Part shown: positions 1-7,440 of the stretch, piece by piece
Layout: each line of letters begins with the position of its first letter
Numbering within the stretch: the stretch's first letter is position 1
DNA from: Bacillota bacterium
GTDB lineage: Bacteria > Bacillota > Clostridia > Acetivibrionales > DTU013
Assembly: GCA_023418915.1 (NCBI GenBank)
Contig: JAEZYU010000043.1
Coordinates: 1-55,043, forward strand
Reading direction: 5' to 3'
DNA length: 55,043 nt
Notes under the pieces: generated by a model
Databases searched by the model: none
What the model was told of the DNA's origin: nothing
The model's input: only the letters and a program-made list of their open reading frames with translations
Program-made: the position numbers and the translations under genes

Positions 1-100
1 ATAGCGCATCTCCAAAATCTATGTAATATATGATCGTAAATAAAAATCCGAAAATCGCAATAAAAACATTCAACTTACGGAATATATGCTTCATTAACAT
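1..100 (-). CDS. N-terminal fragment of an unknown membrane-anchored protein
   Basis: A leftward reading frame starts with ATG at 100 (an alternative ATG is at 94) and runs off the left edge of the window, so only about 33 codons are visible. The visible residues begin MLMKHIFRKLN and continue into a hydrophobic stretch (VFIAIFGFLFTIIYYI), which looks like a membrane anchor or uncleaved signal. An AAAGGTG ribosome site lies 5 to 11 bases upstream of the start (106-112). The family cannot be recognised from so short a piece. Confidence 0.45.
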   Translation of the reverse strand, partial: MLMKHIFRKLNVFIAIFGFLFTIIYYIDFGDAL

Positions 101-132
101 TGATACACCTTTTATATCAGGATGGTATTCAT

Positions 133-244
133 TTTAAAGAGAATGCAGACCCTGATGAAGTATAATGAGAATGCAGACCCTGATGCAGTATAATGAGAAT
201 GCAGACCCTGATGACGTATAATGAGAATGCAGACCCTGTTGTAG
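133..244. repeat. 28-bp tandem repeat, four units
   Basis: Four consecutive 28-bp units (133-160, 161-188, 189-216, 217-244) share the core GAGAATGCAGACCCTGATG. Units two to four start with TATAATGAG. The first unit starts differently and the last has GTTG in place of GATG. A unit of 28 is not a multiple of three and the frames across it carry no good start, so this is noncoding. Every later unit contains a TATAAT-like hexamer, but no matching -35 was found. Confidence 0.85.
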
Positions 245-319
245 TATATAGAACGGAATAGACAAGCGGGGTTAGAATATACAAACTACAAGGTGAATGA
301 GAAATTTGTCCACGTTTAC

Positions 320-376
320 TTGACACAAACTCTACGGTAAAAAGGTATTGACAAAATGGAAAATATGTGTAAAAAT
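320..376 (+). promoter_or_regulatory. Candidate sigma-A promoter(s) for the 425-598 RNA
   Basis: Two TTGACA hexamers occur, at 320-325 and 348-353. The second is 16 to 17 bases upstream of an A/T-rich -10 candidate (TAAAAAT, 370-376), which would start transcription near 383. The -10 match is poor, so this is tentative. Confidence 0.35.
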
Positions 377-424
377 ACTTCAAACAGAAACTGTACATAA
401 ACATCAGATGTGTGAGTTTGTTTA

Positions 425-598
425 GGGCAGGAAGGAGGTTGCAATCCTGTCCGAGCAGCAAAGGGGCGAGCTTTGATATCTGCCGAAGCGGTTACGGATT
501 CTGCCCTACACGTGGATAGGACCCCACGGAGTCACATGGATGAACAGACATAGATTGCGATCATATGTTGATTCATTACTAAGACTTGTGGGGTTTTT
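425..598 (+). ncRNA. Candidate structured leader or small RNA ending in a terminator
   Basis: This stretch folds by eye into three helices. GGGCAGGA (425-432) pairs with TCCTGTCC (445-452). CAAAG (459-463) pairs with CTTTG (471-475), extended by GCAG (455-458) with CTGC (480-483). A long terminal hairpin joins CCCCAC (522-527) to GTGGGG (588-593), with inner pairs at 529-533 and 583-587, and is followed at once by TTTTT (594-598). It sits 70 bases upstream of the methyltransferase gene and could be an attenuator or a free RNA. Resemblance to GEMM or lysine riboswitches is partial and not convincing, so no class is assigned. Confidence 0.4.
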
Positions 599-666
599 GC
601 ATACGATTTTGAGATCTATACTGGTGAATAAGCTTTGATAGGCCTATTATGAAAGGGGGTAAGGCT

Positions 667-1458
667 ATGAGCAGCTTAAGCGATTATTATGATGCTCTGT
701 ATGATGAATGGGGAAGGCTGGAAAGGCATAGACTTGAGTTTGAAATGACCAAAAGAGCTCTTGATGAGCATGTTCCAGAGATATCCGATATTCTTGATGT
801 CGGAGGCGGTCCCGGAAGGTACAGCATATATCTGGCACAGAAGGGGCATAATGTAACACTTTTTGATCTGTCAGAAAAGCTTGTTGAACAAGCCGGTTCA
901 AATGCAGAAAAACATGGGGCAGTGCTCAAACAGCGGATCGTAGGAAATGTTTTGGAACTGGATGCATATCTCCCCGACGAATATTATGATGCGGTGCTGT
1001 GTATGGGTCCACTGTATCACCTTTTGGAGGAGGAAGAGAGAAAAACGGCTGTCAGCCAGTGCATTGCCAGGCTAAAGCCTGGAGGTATTCTCATAGCATC
1101 GTTTATATCTGCATTTGCTCCTATTCTCGATTTGATGAGCAGTGATGCCGAGTCAATAAGTGAATATAAGGACTGGTTACTGAAAAATCTCTCCGATGGC
1201 CGGAATAATGATATTGCTGGTTTTACACAAGCCTATTTTGCCGATCCTGAAAGTATAATACCATTTTTCTTCGGCTTCCAGCTCCGAACCATCCGTCTTA
1301 TGGCAGCAGAGGGTTTGGGTATGCCTCTTGAGGATTCTCTGATGCAGCTTCCGGAGGACAAATTTCAGGAGTGGATCGATCTGTTTTATGAAATTGCCGA
1401 TCATAAGGCAACACTTGGCGCATGTGGTCATTTTCTTTATATAGGGAAAAAGATATGA
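667..1458 (+). CDS. Class I SAM-dependent methyltransferase
   Basis: Predicted 263-residue soluble methyltransferase of unknown substrate. Motif I (DILDVGGGPGRYSIYLA) is near residues 42-58. It is followed by an acidic strand end (TLFDLSE) and a post-motif DAVLCMGPLYHL, the usual Rossmann layout of UbiE/COQ5-like small-molecule methyltransferases. An in-frame ATG at 649 is possible, but the ATG at 667 has an AAGGGGGT ribosome site 6 bases upstream, so 667 is preferred. The stop overlaps an ATG (1455) of a 22-codon frame that looks insignificant. The C-terminal half is variable and gives no substrate clue. The upstream RNA and terminator (425-598) may control it. Confidence 0.85.
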   Translation: MSSLSDYYDALYDEWGRLERHRLEFEMTKRALDEHVPEISDILDVGGGPGRYSIYLAQKGHNVTLFDLSEKLVEQAGSNAEKHGAVLKQRIVGNVLELDAYLPDEYYDAVLCMGPLYHLLEEEERKTAVSQCIARLKPGGILIASFISAFAPILDLMSSDAESISEYKDWLLKNLSDGRNNDIAGFTQAYFADPESIIPFFFGFQLRTIRLMAAEGLGMPLEDSLMQLPEDKFQEWIDLFYEIADHKATLGACGHFLYIGKKI

Positions 1459-1672
1459 GCGAGCTATTGTATTCTGGGACGTACGAAGATAACGAGAACA
1501 TAATGAGAGTATTAGGCAGCTGAAAAAAAAGCTCAGTACGCTACCAAGACAGCATGCAATAAGGCTCAAAGCGCTACCAGGACAAAAATGAATCTATTGG
1601 TAGTGTAAAGTAAGCTATGAAAAACCGGAGTCAAAAAAATAGGCTCCAGTGAACCTTAGAGGAGGTATATGA

Positions 1673-2458
1673 ATGAAGATTTATCAGGTTGATGCATTTG
1701 CCGAAAAGCTGTTCAGCGGCAACCCTGCGGGAGTATGTATCCTTGACGGACCGGCTGATGAGCAGTGGATGCAGAATATTGCAATGGAAATGAATGTATC
1801 TGAGACTGCATTTCTATATAAGAGGGATGACGGCTTTGATCTCAGGTGGTTCACACCGGAGGTCGAGGTGGACCTCTGCGGGCATGCTACTCTTGCCAGT
1901 GCGCATATATTGTGGGAAACCGGGATACTGGACTATGAATGTGAGGCGGTGTTTTACTCAAAAAGTGGAAGGCTTACAGCACGTAAAAACGGCGATTTCG
2001 TAATGCTAAACTTCCCTGCAGAGCCGGAATCCCCGACAGAGGTGCCATGTGAGCTGAAGAAAGCACTTGGTGTCCCGTTCAAATATTCCGGCCGCAACCG
2101 CATGGACTATATCGTAGAGGTCGAAAATGAACAAACTGTCAGGGAACTCCAGCCTGATCACAGGGCTTTGAAAGAGGTCAGTACTAGAGGTGTCATAGTG
2201 ACCAGCCGTTCGGATGATCCGCAATATGACTTTGTTTCAAGGTTTTTCGTACCCGGCGTAGGGATTGATGAAGACCCTGTAACAGGATCGGCGCATTGCT
2301 GTCTCGGACCATATTGGGGAAAACGGCTGGGGAAAGATGCATTGTGTGCGTATCAGGCATCCTGCCGGGGCGGTGTGCTGAAGGTAACGCTTGATGGTGA
2401 CAGAGTCCTTATCGGAGGCAAGGCAGTGACAGTATTTTGTGCCGAGCTGAATACGTGA
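1673..2458 (+). CDS. PhzF-family isomerase/epimerase-like protein
   Basis: The 261-residue protein has the PhzF/diaminopimelate-epimerase-like fold. It starts MKIYQVDAFAEKLFSGNPAG, contains NVSETAF with the conserved Glu at about residue 44, the DLCGHATLA strand near residues 67-75, and DPVTGSAHC near residues 201-209. PhzF proper isomerises a phenazine precursor, but no phenazine genes are nearby and most Firmicute homologues have unknown substrates. The length fits the family. The start is fixed by GAGGAGG about 8 bases upstream. It is probably monocistronic or co-transcribed with the double GNAT 165 bp downstream. Confidence 0.88.
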   Translation: MKIYQVDAFAEKLFSGNPAGVCILDGPADEQWMQNIAMEMNVSETAFLYKRDDGFDLRWFTPEVEVDLCGHATLASAHILWETGILDYECEAVFYSKSGRLTARKNGDFVMLNFPAEPESPTEVPCELKKALGVPFKYSGRNRMDYIVEVENEQTVRELQPDHRALKEVSTRGVIVTSRSDDPQYDFVSRFFVPGVGIDEDPVTGSAHCCLGPYWGKRLGKDALCAYQASCRGGVLKVTLDGDRVLIGGKAVTVFCAELNT

Positions 2459-2481
2459 TATGGAAGCAGTGTGCGTATAAA

Positions 2482-2606
2482 GACAATTGTACAAATGAAT
2501 TTATACGTATGGCAGCAAAAATTGAATGATGCCCATTGCGGATAATATGGGCAGAGGATTATAGCAGGCAATTGTACATGGCATACATTGGCAGCAATAA
2601 AGTAAA
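2482..2606. repeat. Imperfect direct repeat pair between phzF-like and GNAT genes
   Basis: The segment CAATTGTACAAATG...TATGGCAGCAAAAA (from about 2482) recurs as CAATTGTACATGGC...TTGGCAGCAATAAA (from about 2570). The copies are roughly 38 bp and about 85 bp apart. The function is unknown. The second copy ends just before the ribosome site of the next gene. Confidence 0.5.
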
Positions 2607-2623
2607 GAAAGGCGGAGGTTGCG

Positions 2624-3544
2624 ATGCAGGTCGAGTTACGAGAATGCTCACCATACGACGGATACGACATTCTTGATATGCTTCATGAGATTGGCCCCGG
2701 AGAAAACGGTTTTCAGAACAATACATACAATACCCGGACAGAGTATTTCAAGGACGTGATATACAGATGGATAGACATTTCCCGCGGTATCGGGCTGGAA
2801 TCAGGTTTTGTACCGCAGACGGTTTACTGGCTGTATATAGATGGGAGACCGGTGGGTACTGCAAAGCTGAGACGATATCTGACCGATAAGCTTAGGAGCA
2901 ATGGTGGACATATCGGTTATTGCGTCCGTCCGTCTGAAAGAGGAAATGGCTATGGGACGATCCTGCTTGGAGAAATGCTCAGGAAGGCAGCGGAAATAAA
3001 CATTCCAAGGGTACTTATCACATGTAATGAAGATAATACAGCCTCCAGACGGGTCGTTGAAAATAACGGAGGCATACTGGATCGTATAGAGAACGGCAGA
3101 TGCTTTTATTGGATTCAATTGGACAATGCTGCAGGTATACGCGAGATCCATCCCGATGATTATGCCGAAATGCTTGAAATGTGGAAAAATACGCCTGGTA
3201 TGGGCATCAACGATGCAGATACTGAAAACAGTATATGTGATTTTTTACTGAGGAATCCCGGCCTGAGCTACTGCTGCAAGGAAGGGAACAGGATAGTGGG
3301 CACCTCTATGTGCGGGCATGACTATAGAAGAGGCTATATATATCATACGGCTGTATTGCCTGAATTCAGGGGAAGGGGTATTGGTCGTATGCTGGTCGAA
3401 AAAAATCTCGAGCAGCTAAGGACGGCAGGCATCGGTAAATGCCACCTTTTTGTGTTTGCAGACAATGAATTGGGCAATGCTTTTTGGAGCTCAGCGGGCT
3501 GGACAAAGCGGAATGATATATGTGTGTATTCCCACAATACATGA
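2624..3544 (+). CDS. Tandem double-GNAT acetyltransferase
   Basis: The 306-residue protein has two GCN5-related N-acetyltransferase domains. The first acetyl-CoA loop is RPSERGNGYGT (about residues 104-114) and the second is LPEFRGRGIGR (about residues 245-255). Each half has the usual strand and helix pattern, with a short hinge near residue 165. The N-terminal half resembles acetyltransferases with a long insertion (residues 30-75). The substrate is unknown. ATG at 2624 follows a GGCGGAGG ribosome site. Single-domain GNATs occur elsewhere in this window (29783, 32306, 39258), but none is an obvious recent duplicate of either half. Confidence 0.88.
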   Translation: MQVELRECSPYDGYDILDMLHEIGPGENGFQNNTYNTRTEYFKDVIYRWIDISRGIGLESGFVPQTVYWLYIDGRPVGTAKLRRYLTDKLRSNGGHIGYCVRPSERGNGYGTILLGEMLRKAAEINIPRVLITCNEDNTASRRVVENNGGILDRIENGRCFYWIQLDNAAGIREIHPDDYAEMLEMWKNTPGMGINDADTENSICDFLLRNPGLSYCCKEGNRIVGTSMCGHDYRRGYIYHTAVLPEFRGRGIGRMLVEKNLEQLRTAGIGKCHLFVFADNELGNAFWSSAGWTKRNDICVYSHNT

Positions 3545-3719
3545 TAAAGACACTTGGTAAGTCATACATGTCATAAGCTTATTAAAATCATGTCTGACTG
3601 CTGCCCTCAGCCTCAAATCGGTATGAAATAGTAGAAGCATAAAATAGACTGCAAAAGGAGCGCGGCAGCATTCTGCTGCGTCTAATAATTGTAGTTGATA
3701 TAGAAACAATACGAATATA

Positions 3720-3769
3720 TTGACTATATATCCCCTATTATATATTGACACCTGTTATTTAACAGGTGT
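3720..3769 (+). promoter_or_regulatory. Promoter plus perfect inverted repeat (operator copy 1)
   Basis: A TTGACT -35 (3720-3725) is followed by an A/T-rich -10 region (TATATT, 3741-3746) and then by ACACCTGTTA / TAACAGGTGT (3748-3769), a perfect 10-bp inverted repeat around two bases, followed by a T run. It aligns base for base with the arrangement at 4049-4100. With the TATTTTT tail it could also work as a terminator hairpin. Confidence 0.5.
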
Positions 3770-3781
3770 TATTTTTCTAAT

Positions 3782-3881
3782 GTTATAACGGGGCGATAGA
3801 TATCCCCCACTTCTATAAGTGGCGGGTACCAATTTGCATTTCAGGCGGCGACTATATCTCCCGCCTCGTTGAAACGCACAG
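3782..3881. repeat. Partial copy of the composite dispersed repeat (module 2) with hairpins
   Basis: GTTATAACGGGGCGATAG followed by ATATCCCCCAC (3782-3810) matches the second module of the family also seen at 3931, 29620 and 54838. It continues into two small hairpins, CCACTT-CTAT-AAGTGG (about 3806-3821) and AGGCGG...CCGCCT (about 3843-3866). No coding capacity is evident. Confidence 0.55.
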
Positions 3882-3883
3882 AG

Positions 3884-4010
3884 GTAAGAAAAATTTTCTA
3901 CAGTCGAAAATTTTTCATTGAACGATGCGTTATAACCAAGCAATATATATCCCCCTCATCTTAACGTATTTTCAGCCCATCAGGCTGAAAAATGCAAATA
4001 CGTATTTTCA
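3884..4010. repeat. Composite dispersed repeat, most complete copy
   Basis: There are three modules in series. Module 1 (3884-3936) is an A/T-rich imperfect palindrome (GTAAGAAAAATTTTCTACAG then CGAAAATTTTTCATTGAAC) ending in GTTATAAC. Module 2 (3931-3959) is a purine/C-run piece with ATATATATCCCCCTC. Module 3 (3964-4010) is a palindrome, TTTTCAGCCCATCAGGCTGAAAA, flanked by AATACGTA-type sequence. Module 1 recurs at 9181, 39129 and 47362. Modules 2 and 3 recur at 29620 and 54838. Confidence 0.7.
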
Positions 4011-4048
4011 TACCATTTCCATTGTATCCAAAAAATAATATAAATATA

Positions 4049-4100
4049 TTGACAATGCACACACCATATTATAAAATAACACTTGTTATATAACGGATGT
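4049..4100 (+). promoter_or_regulatory. Promoter and operator (copy 2) of the tetR gene
   Basis: TTGACA (4049-4054) is followed by TATAAA/TAAAAT at 15 to 17 bases and then by ACACTTGTTA TA TAACGGATGT (4079-4100), a decayed version of the perfect inverted repeat at 3748. It lies 74 bases upstream of the TetR gene. The position, overlapping the transcription start, suggests autorepression by the TetR protein. Confidence 0.55.
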
Positions 4101-4173
4101 TATTTTATACGAAGTAAGGCTTAGTATAATTAAATTTGCCGATTACATTGGATAAGCTTTTCAGGAGGAGCAT

Positions 4174-4782
4174 ATGCCGCCTAAAACAGTATTCACAAAA
4201 GAACAGATCATGGATACAGCCTTTGAGATATTCAAGGAGGAGGGGATCGAAAACCTGTCAGTGCGCAAGCTGGCAGAAAGAATGAGAAGCTCGACGGCGC
4301 CGATCTATACAAGCTTTGAAAATGCTGATCAGATCAAACAGCAGCTTTTAGGTCATGCATTGGAGATACTTACAGATTATACTGAAAGGGAGTATACCGG
4401 CGATGTCTTTCTCAACATCGGTCTGGGACTTCTTCAATTTGCCAGGGATTACAAGAGTGTCTATCGAAAGCTTTTTATGCAAGACAATAAGTACGGGTAT
4501 ATCTTAAGAAAGTTCAATGAACGAAATCTCATTCAGATGAAGAAAGCAGAGCACCTAAAATACTTTGGGGAGGCTGACCTGACTTCCATGCTAAAAAAGA
4601 TGAGCACTTATACACACGGACTGGCAGCAATGATGTGTGCCGGGATGCTGGAGGATGAGAGCTGTGAATACTTCATGAAGGAACTGAGTGAGATGGGGTC
4701 CTGCGTCATAGGAGCGCATGCGTATATGAGGGGACATATTGATAAGGTAGAAGGCGCAATAAAGAAGGGATGTATGTTATGA
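4174..4782 (+). CDS. TetR/AcrR-family transcriptional regulator
   Basis: The 202-residue repressor-type regulator has an N-terminal helix-turn-helix (FTKEQIMDTAFEIFKEEGIE then LSVRKLAERMRSSTAPIYTS, residues 7-48), which is typical of TetR proteins. The remaining 150 residues form the ligand-binding and dimerisation domain and give no ligand clue. The start follows CAGGAGGAG. It is the first gene of a compact operon, its stop overlapping the next start as ATGA at 4779-4782. The duplicated inverted repeats upstream (3748-3769, 4079-4100) are the likely binding sites. Inferred role: control of the two flavoprotein genes that follow. Confidence 0.9.
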   Translation: MPPKTVFTKEQIMDTAFEIFKEEGIENLSVRKLAERMRSSTAPIYTSFENADQIKQQLLGHALEILTDYTEREYTGDVFLNIGLGLLQFARDYKSVYRKLFMQDNKYGYILRKFNERNLIQMKKAEHLKYFGEADLTSMLKKMSTYTHGLAAMMCAGMLEDESCEYFMKELSEMGSCVIGAHAYMRGHIDKVEGAIKKGCML

Positions 4783-5345
4783 GGAAGGTCACTATTCTAA
4801 ATGGTATAATGGATGATAGGTACAGTGAATTCGAAAACAAGCTGAAGCAGTATGCTGAACAAGGTGCAGACCAGATCAGGCTCGATTTGTTCAGATTAAG
4901 GGACATGGACATCAAATACTGTACAGGCTGCTGGAACTGCTGGGTAAAAACGCCCGGCATTTGTGTGCACAACGATCAGATGGCGGATATACTAAAAAGT
5001 GTTATCAACTCCGATCTCACCATTTTTCTTTCTCCTGTTGTAATGGGATTTGTAAGCAAATACATAAAAAAGACCTGTGACAGGATGATACCACTGGTCC
5101 ATCCCTATATAGGCATTTTCCACAACGAGTGCCATCATTATAAAAGATATAAGCGCTATCCCAAGCTGGGAATGTTACTTCTTGAAGAAGAGGGAGAGCA
5201 TAGCGCCGGGGTCGATGAGTCTGACTTCGAGATCATTACCGGCATTTACAGGCGCATGGCGATTAATTTGAGGACGGAGCTTGCATTTAGTATTGTAACC
5301 AATGGAGATCTGGAGGTGCTGAAAAATGAAGTTGACAATATTTAA
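4779..5345 (+). CDS. Flavodoxin-fold NAD(P)H-dependent FMN reductase-like protein
   Basis: The 188-residue protein begins MRKVTILNG, the first strand of a flavodoxin-like fold. It carries CTGCWNCWVKTPGICVHND (about residues 50-68), a cysteine motif shared with iron-sulfur flavoproteins and related FMN reductases. The usual phosphate loop is degenerate, since GIMDDRYSE replaces GSPR.xS. The start at 4779 gives a 4-base ATGA overlap with tetR. An upstream in-frame ATG at 4770 is less likely. Its stop overlaps the next gene by 20 bases. It is probably redox-active and may form a heteromer with the next product. The physiological substrate is unknown. Confidence 0.75.
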   Translation: MRKVTILNGIMDDRYSEFENKLKQYAEQGADQIRLDLFRLRDMDIKYCTGCWNCWVKTPGICVHNDQMADILKSVINSDLTIFLSPVVMGFVSKYIKKTCDRMIPLVHPYIGIFHNECHHYKRYKRYPKLGMLLLEEEGEHSAGVDESDFEIITGIYRRMAINLRTELAFSIVTNGDLEVLKNEVDNI

Positions 5346-5982
5346 CGGGTCCCCAAGAGGCAAAAACAGTAATTCTGCGATATTAGCGAAGTGGATAATG
5401 GAAGGCGCAGATATTGAGTGTGAAGAAGTATATCTTGCAAAAATAAAGGAGCACGAGCTGTATGCACAAAAGTTCGCAGAATCTGATATCGATCTGCTGA
5501 TATTTCCGCTTTATACGGACTCAATGCCCGGGATAACAGCTGCTTTTATAGAAGAGCTGCAGCCCTATGCCGGAAGGATGGAGGGGAAGAAGCTTGGCTT
5601 CATAGTACATTCAGGGTTCCCGGAGGCATATCACAGCAGACATATTGAAAGGTATCTGATCCGCCTCGCTGAGAAGCTTGGTGCCGATTATATCGGCACG
5701 GCAGTAATGGGATCAAGCGAGGGTACCCGTCTGACACCTGAGTCATACCAAAACAAAAAGAGGGAGAGGTTTAAAAGACTGGGTGAATCCATGATTAAGA
5801 ATGGAGCCTTCGATGTCACGACTCTCGGGGAGCTTGCGCGTCCTGAAAAAATAAAAGGCGCAGAGCTCACCCTATACAAAACAGCTCAAAGGTTAGGTAT
5901 TCTCAGTATGTATTTTAAAATCCTGCTAAAGAAAAACAATGTACACAAAAGCAGCTTTGCACGGCCGTATGCGAATGAATAG
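5326..5982 (+). CDS. Flavodoxin-fold NAD(P)H-dependent oxidoreductase
   Basis: The 218-residue protein has a textbook FMN phosphate-binding loop near the N terminus (FNGSPRGKNSNS, residues 6-17), then alternating strands and helices of a flavodoxin/NADPH-dependent FMN reductase fold. It lacks the CxGCxxC motif of its partner upstream, so the two appear to divide features that related proteins carry in one chain. The C terminus (about residues 175-218) is basic and looks like an extra helical extension. It is the third gene of the tetR operon and converges on the leftward ABC operon ending at 6000, with 17 bases between. Confidence 0.75.
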   Translation: MKLTIFNGSPRGKNSNSAILAKWIMEGADIECEEVYLAKIKEHELYAQKFAESDIDLLIFPLYTDSMPGITAAFIEELQPYAGRMEGKKLGFIVHSGFPEAYHSRHIERYLIRLAEKLGADYIGTAVMGSSEGTRLTPESYQNKKRERFKRLGESMIKNGAFDVTTLGELARPEKIKGAELTLYKTAQRLGILSMYFKILLKKNNVHKSSFARPYANE

Positions 5983-5999
5983 CCGAAAATCGGTGCCTG

Positions 6000-6728
6000 T
6001 CACATTATCCTCTTAATGAATATGCGGTAAAGACCAATGATCCAGATGGTGGTGCATGCCAGGCCTATGGCAAAGTCTGTCCAATACCGCACTATTTGCC
6101 CGGCTTTGGCTTGCATCAGCATATCCATTACCCAGTAGGTCGGCAGCAGTGAGCCGACTGCTCTCAGATAAGAGTTGGCGAACCATGCCAGAGGTATGCC
6201 GAAGAAAATAACGCCAAGGAGTTTTGAAACGGCCAGTCCTTCGACCTTGTTGGATGCTATGGATACCAGCATCATTCCCATCATTACACCGACATATGAT
6301 GTTGTGGCTGCAGCGGGGATCATCCAGCCATATGAAAGGCCGCCCAATGAGGTGAAGGGGATCAGTACAAGCGAAGCTGCCAGCGAGTAAAGAAAAGGAA
6401 GAGAAAACCTTATCAACAGATAGGCCTCTCCTCCTATCGGCGTAACAGAATAATACAGGCATATGCCATCATCTCTCTCATCAAGTATAAGCAGGCCCGT
6501 CATTGCACTGACCATCATCGGGCCAAGAGTGATGACCATAGCATCAACCATCAGATAGTATGGTGCCAGAGAAAAATCAAGATACTCTGTGAGCAGCCTG
6601 TTGACAAGGGGAATAATGAACCTTAGCATTATACCTGATAAAAAAGGTGACAGACAAAGTAAAACGAGCATCTGATCCCTGTATATTTGTGTGACGCTGC
6701 CCTTAAGCAGTCTTATTGTCTGCTTCAT
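6000..6728 (-). CDS. ABC-2 type exporter permease, second subunit
   Basis: The 242-residue integral membrane protein has about six hydrophobic segments and is a typical small ABC-2 permease. Start ATG at 6728 (MKQTIRLLKGS) is chosen because GGAGG lies about 9 bases upstream. A TTG at 6743 is an alternative. It overlaps the preceding permease gene by 26 bases. With the genes at 6703 and 7437 it forms an ATPase plus two-permease exporter controlled by the TetR at 8435. The substrate cannot be read from the sequence. Drug or bacteriocin self-protection is a common role for such operons. Confidence 0.85.
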   Translation of the reverse strand: MKQTIRLLKGSVTQIYRDQMLVLLCLSPFLSGIMLRFIIPLVNRLLTEYLDFSLAPYYLMVDAMVITLGPMMVSAMTGLLILDERDDGICLYYSVTPIGGEAYLLIRFSLPFLYSLAASLVLIPFTSLGGLSYGWMIPAAATTSYVGVMMGMMLVSIASNKVEGLAVSKLLGVIFFGIPLAWFANSYLRAVGSLLPTYWVMDMLMQAKAGQIVRYWTDFAIGLACTTIWIIGLYRIFIKRIM

Positions 6729-7440
6729 ATCCCGATCCTCCAATATTTGACAAAAACCATTTCATTCGGTCTATGGCTAGTAAAAATGCCGGCACCGACC
6801 ATAATATCAAGCCTATCAGCATAAAAGCAGGTGCTGTGTGAGTGCTGCCAGAGGATATAGTGCCTGTACAATGCTGTAAGAGCCTGAGTATCAAAGAGCC
6901 GGGCATTAGCTCAAGCAAGCCTGATTTGACGCCAAATACCAGCAGAATAGGAGGAGCGCTGAGCAGCAGCCCCGCCGGTACTGTTATTATCATAAACTGA
7001 TTGACTGTTTTTGCTCTGATGCCTGCCGCAAGCCCGGCAAAGGTGTAAAAAGCGGACCCGAACAGAAGCGAAAGGATAAGAATGATTATGTCTATCTGAG
7101 TTCCAAGGCTTATAAAAGCAATGACCACACCTGCCAACACTGATATGATGCCCAGTGAAATCGCCTTGGCCAGTACAAATTCCCATACCCTGAGAGGAGA
7201 AACAAATAGTTGATCAAGGACTCTTTCGCCTCTTTCAAGCAGCAGTATGCCTCCGATGAAGAAAAAACCCAATGCTGCAGGATCCATGAATAATACGGCA
7301 ACAGTAGCGCCGCCTTTCCAGGCATCAGGCAGTATCCCCATCAAAATAATGTAAAATACCACCATAAAGGTGTATATGAAATAAAAACCATGCTTATATT
7401 GGAATTTTATATCATGCAGTGCCGCTGCAACCAATCTCAT
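6703..7440 (-). CDS. ABC-2 type exporter permease, first subunit
   Basis: The 245-residue membrane protein has six predicted helices and the ABC-2 signature region LLLERGERVLDQLFVSPLRV near residues 71-90, where the cytoplasmic coupling helix lies in this family. Start ATG at 7440 overlaps the TGA of the ATPase gene as ATGA, with AGGTG upstream, so translation is coupled. An in-frame GTG three codons upstream is less likely. The partner permease follows with a 26-base overlap. Confidence 0.87.
   Translation of the reverse strand: MRLVAAALHDIKFQYKHGFYFIYTFMVVFYIILMGILPDAWKGGATVAVLFMDPAALGFFFIGGILLLERGERVLDQLFVSPLRVWEFVLAKAISLGIISVLAGVVIAFISLGTQIDIIILILSLLFGSAFYTFAGLAAGIRAKTVNQFMIITVPAGLLLSAPPILLVFGVKSGLLELMPGSLILRLLQHCTGTISSGSTHTAPAFMLIGLILWSVPAFLLAIDRMKWFLSNIGGSGYEADNKTA

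Noticed and set aside
425..515. GEMM (c-di-GMP) or lysine riboswitch
   Set aside because: Short matching strings are present, but the order and spacing of the conserved helices do not fit either consensus.
1455..1523. 22-codon frame overlapping the first methyltransferase stop
   Set aside because: It is very short and has no ribosome site of its own or recognisable feature. The ATGA overlap alone is not enough.
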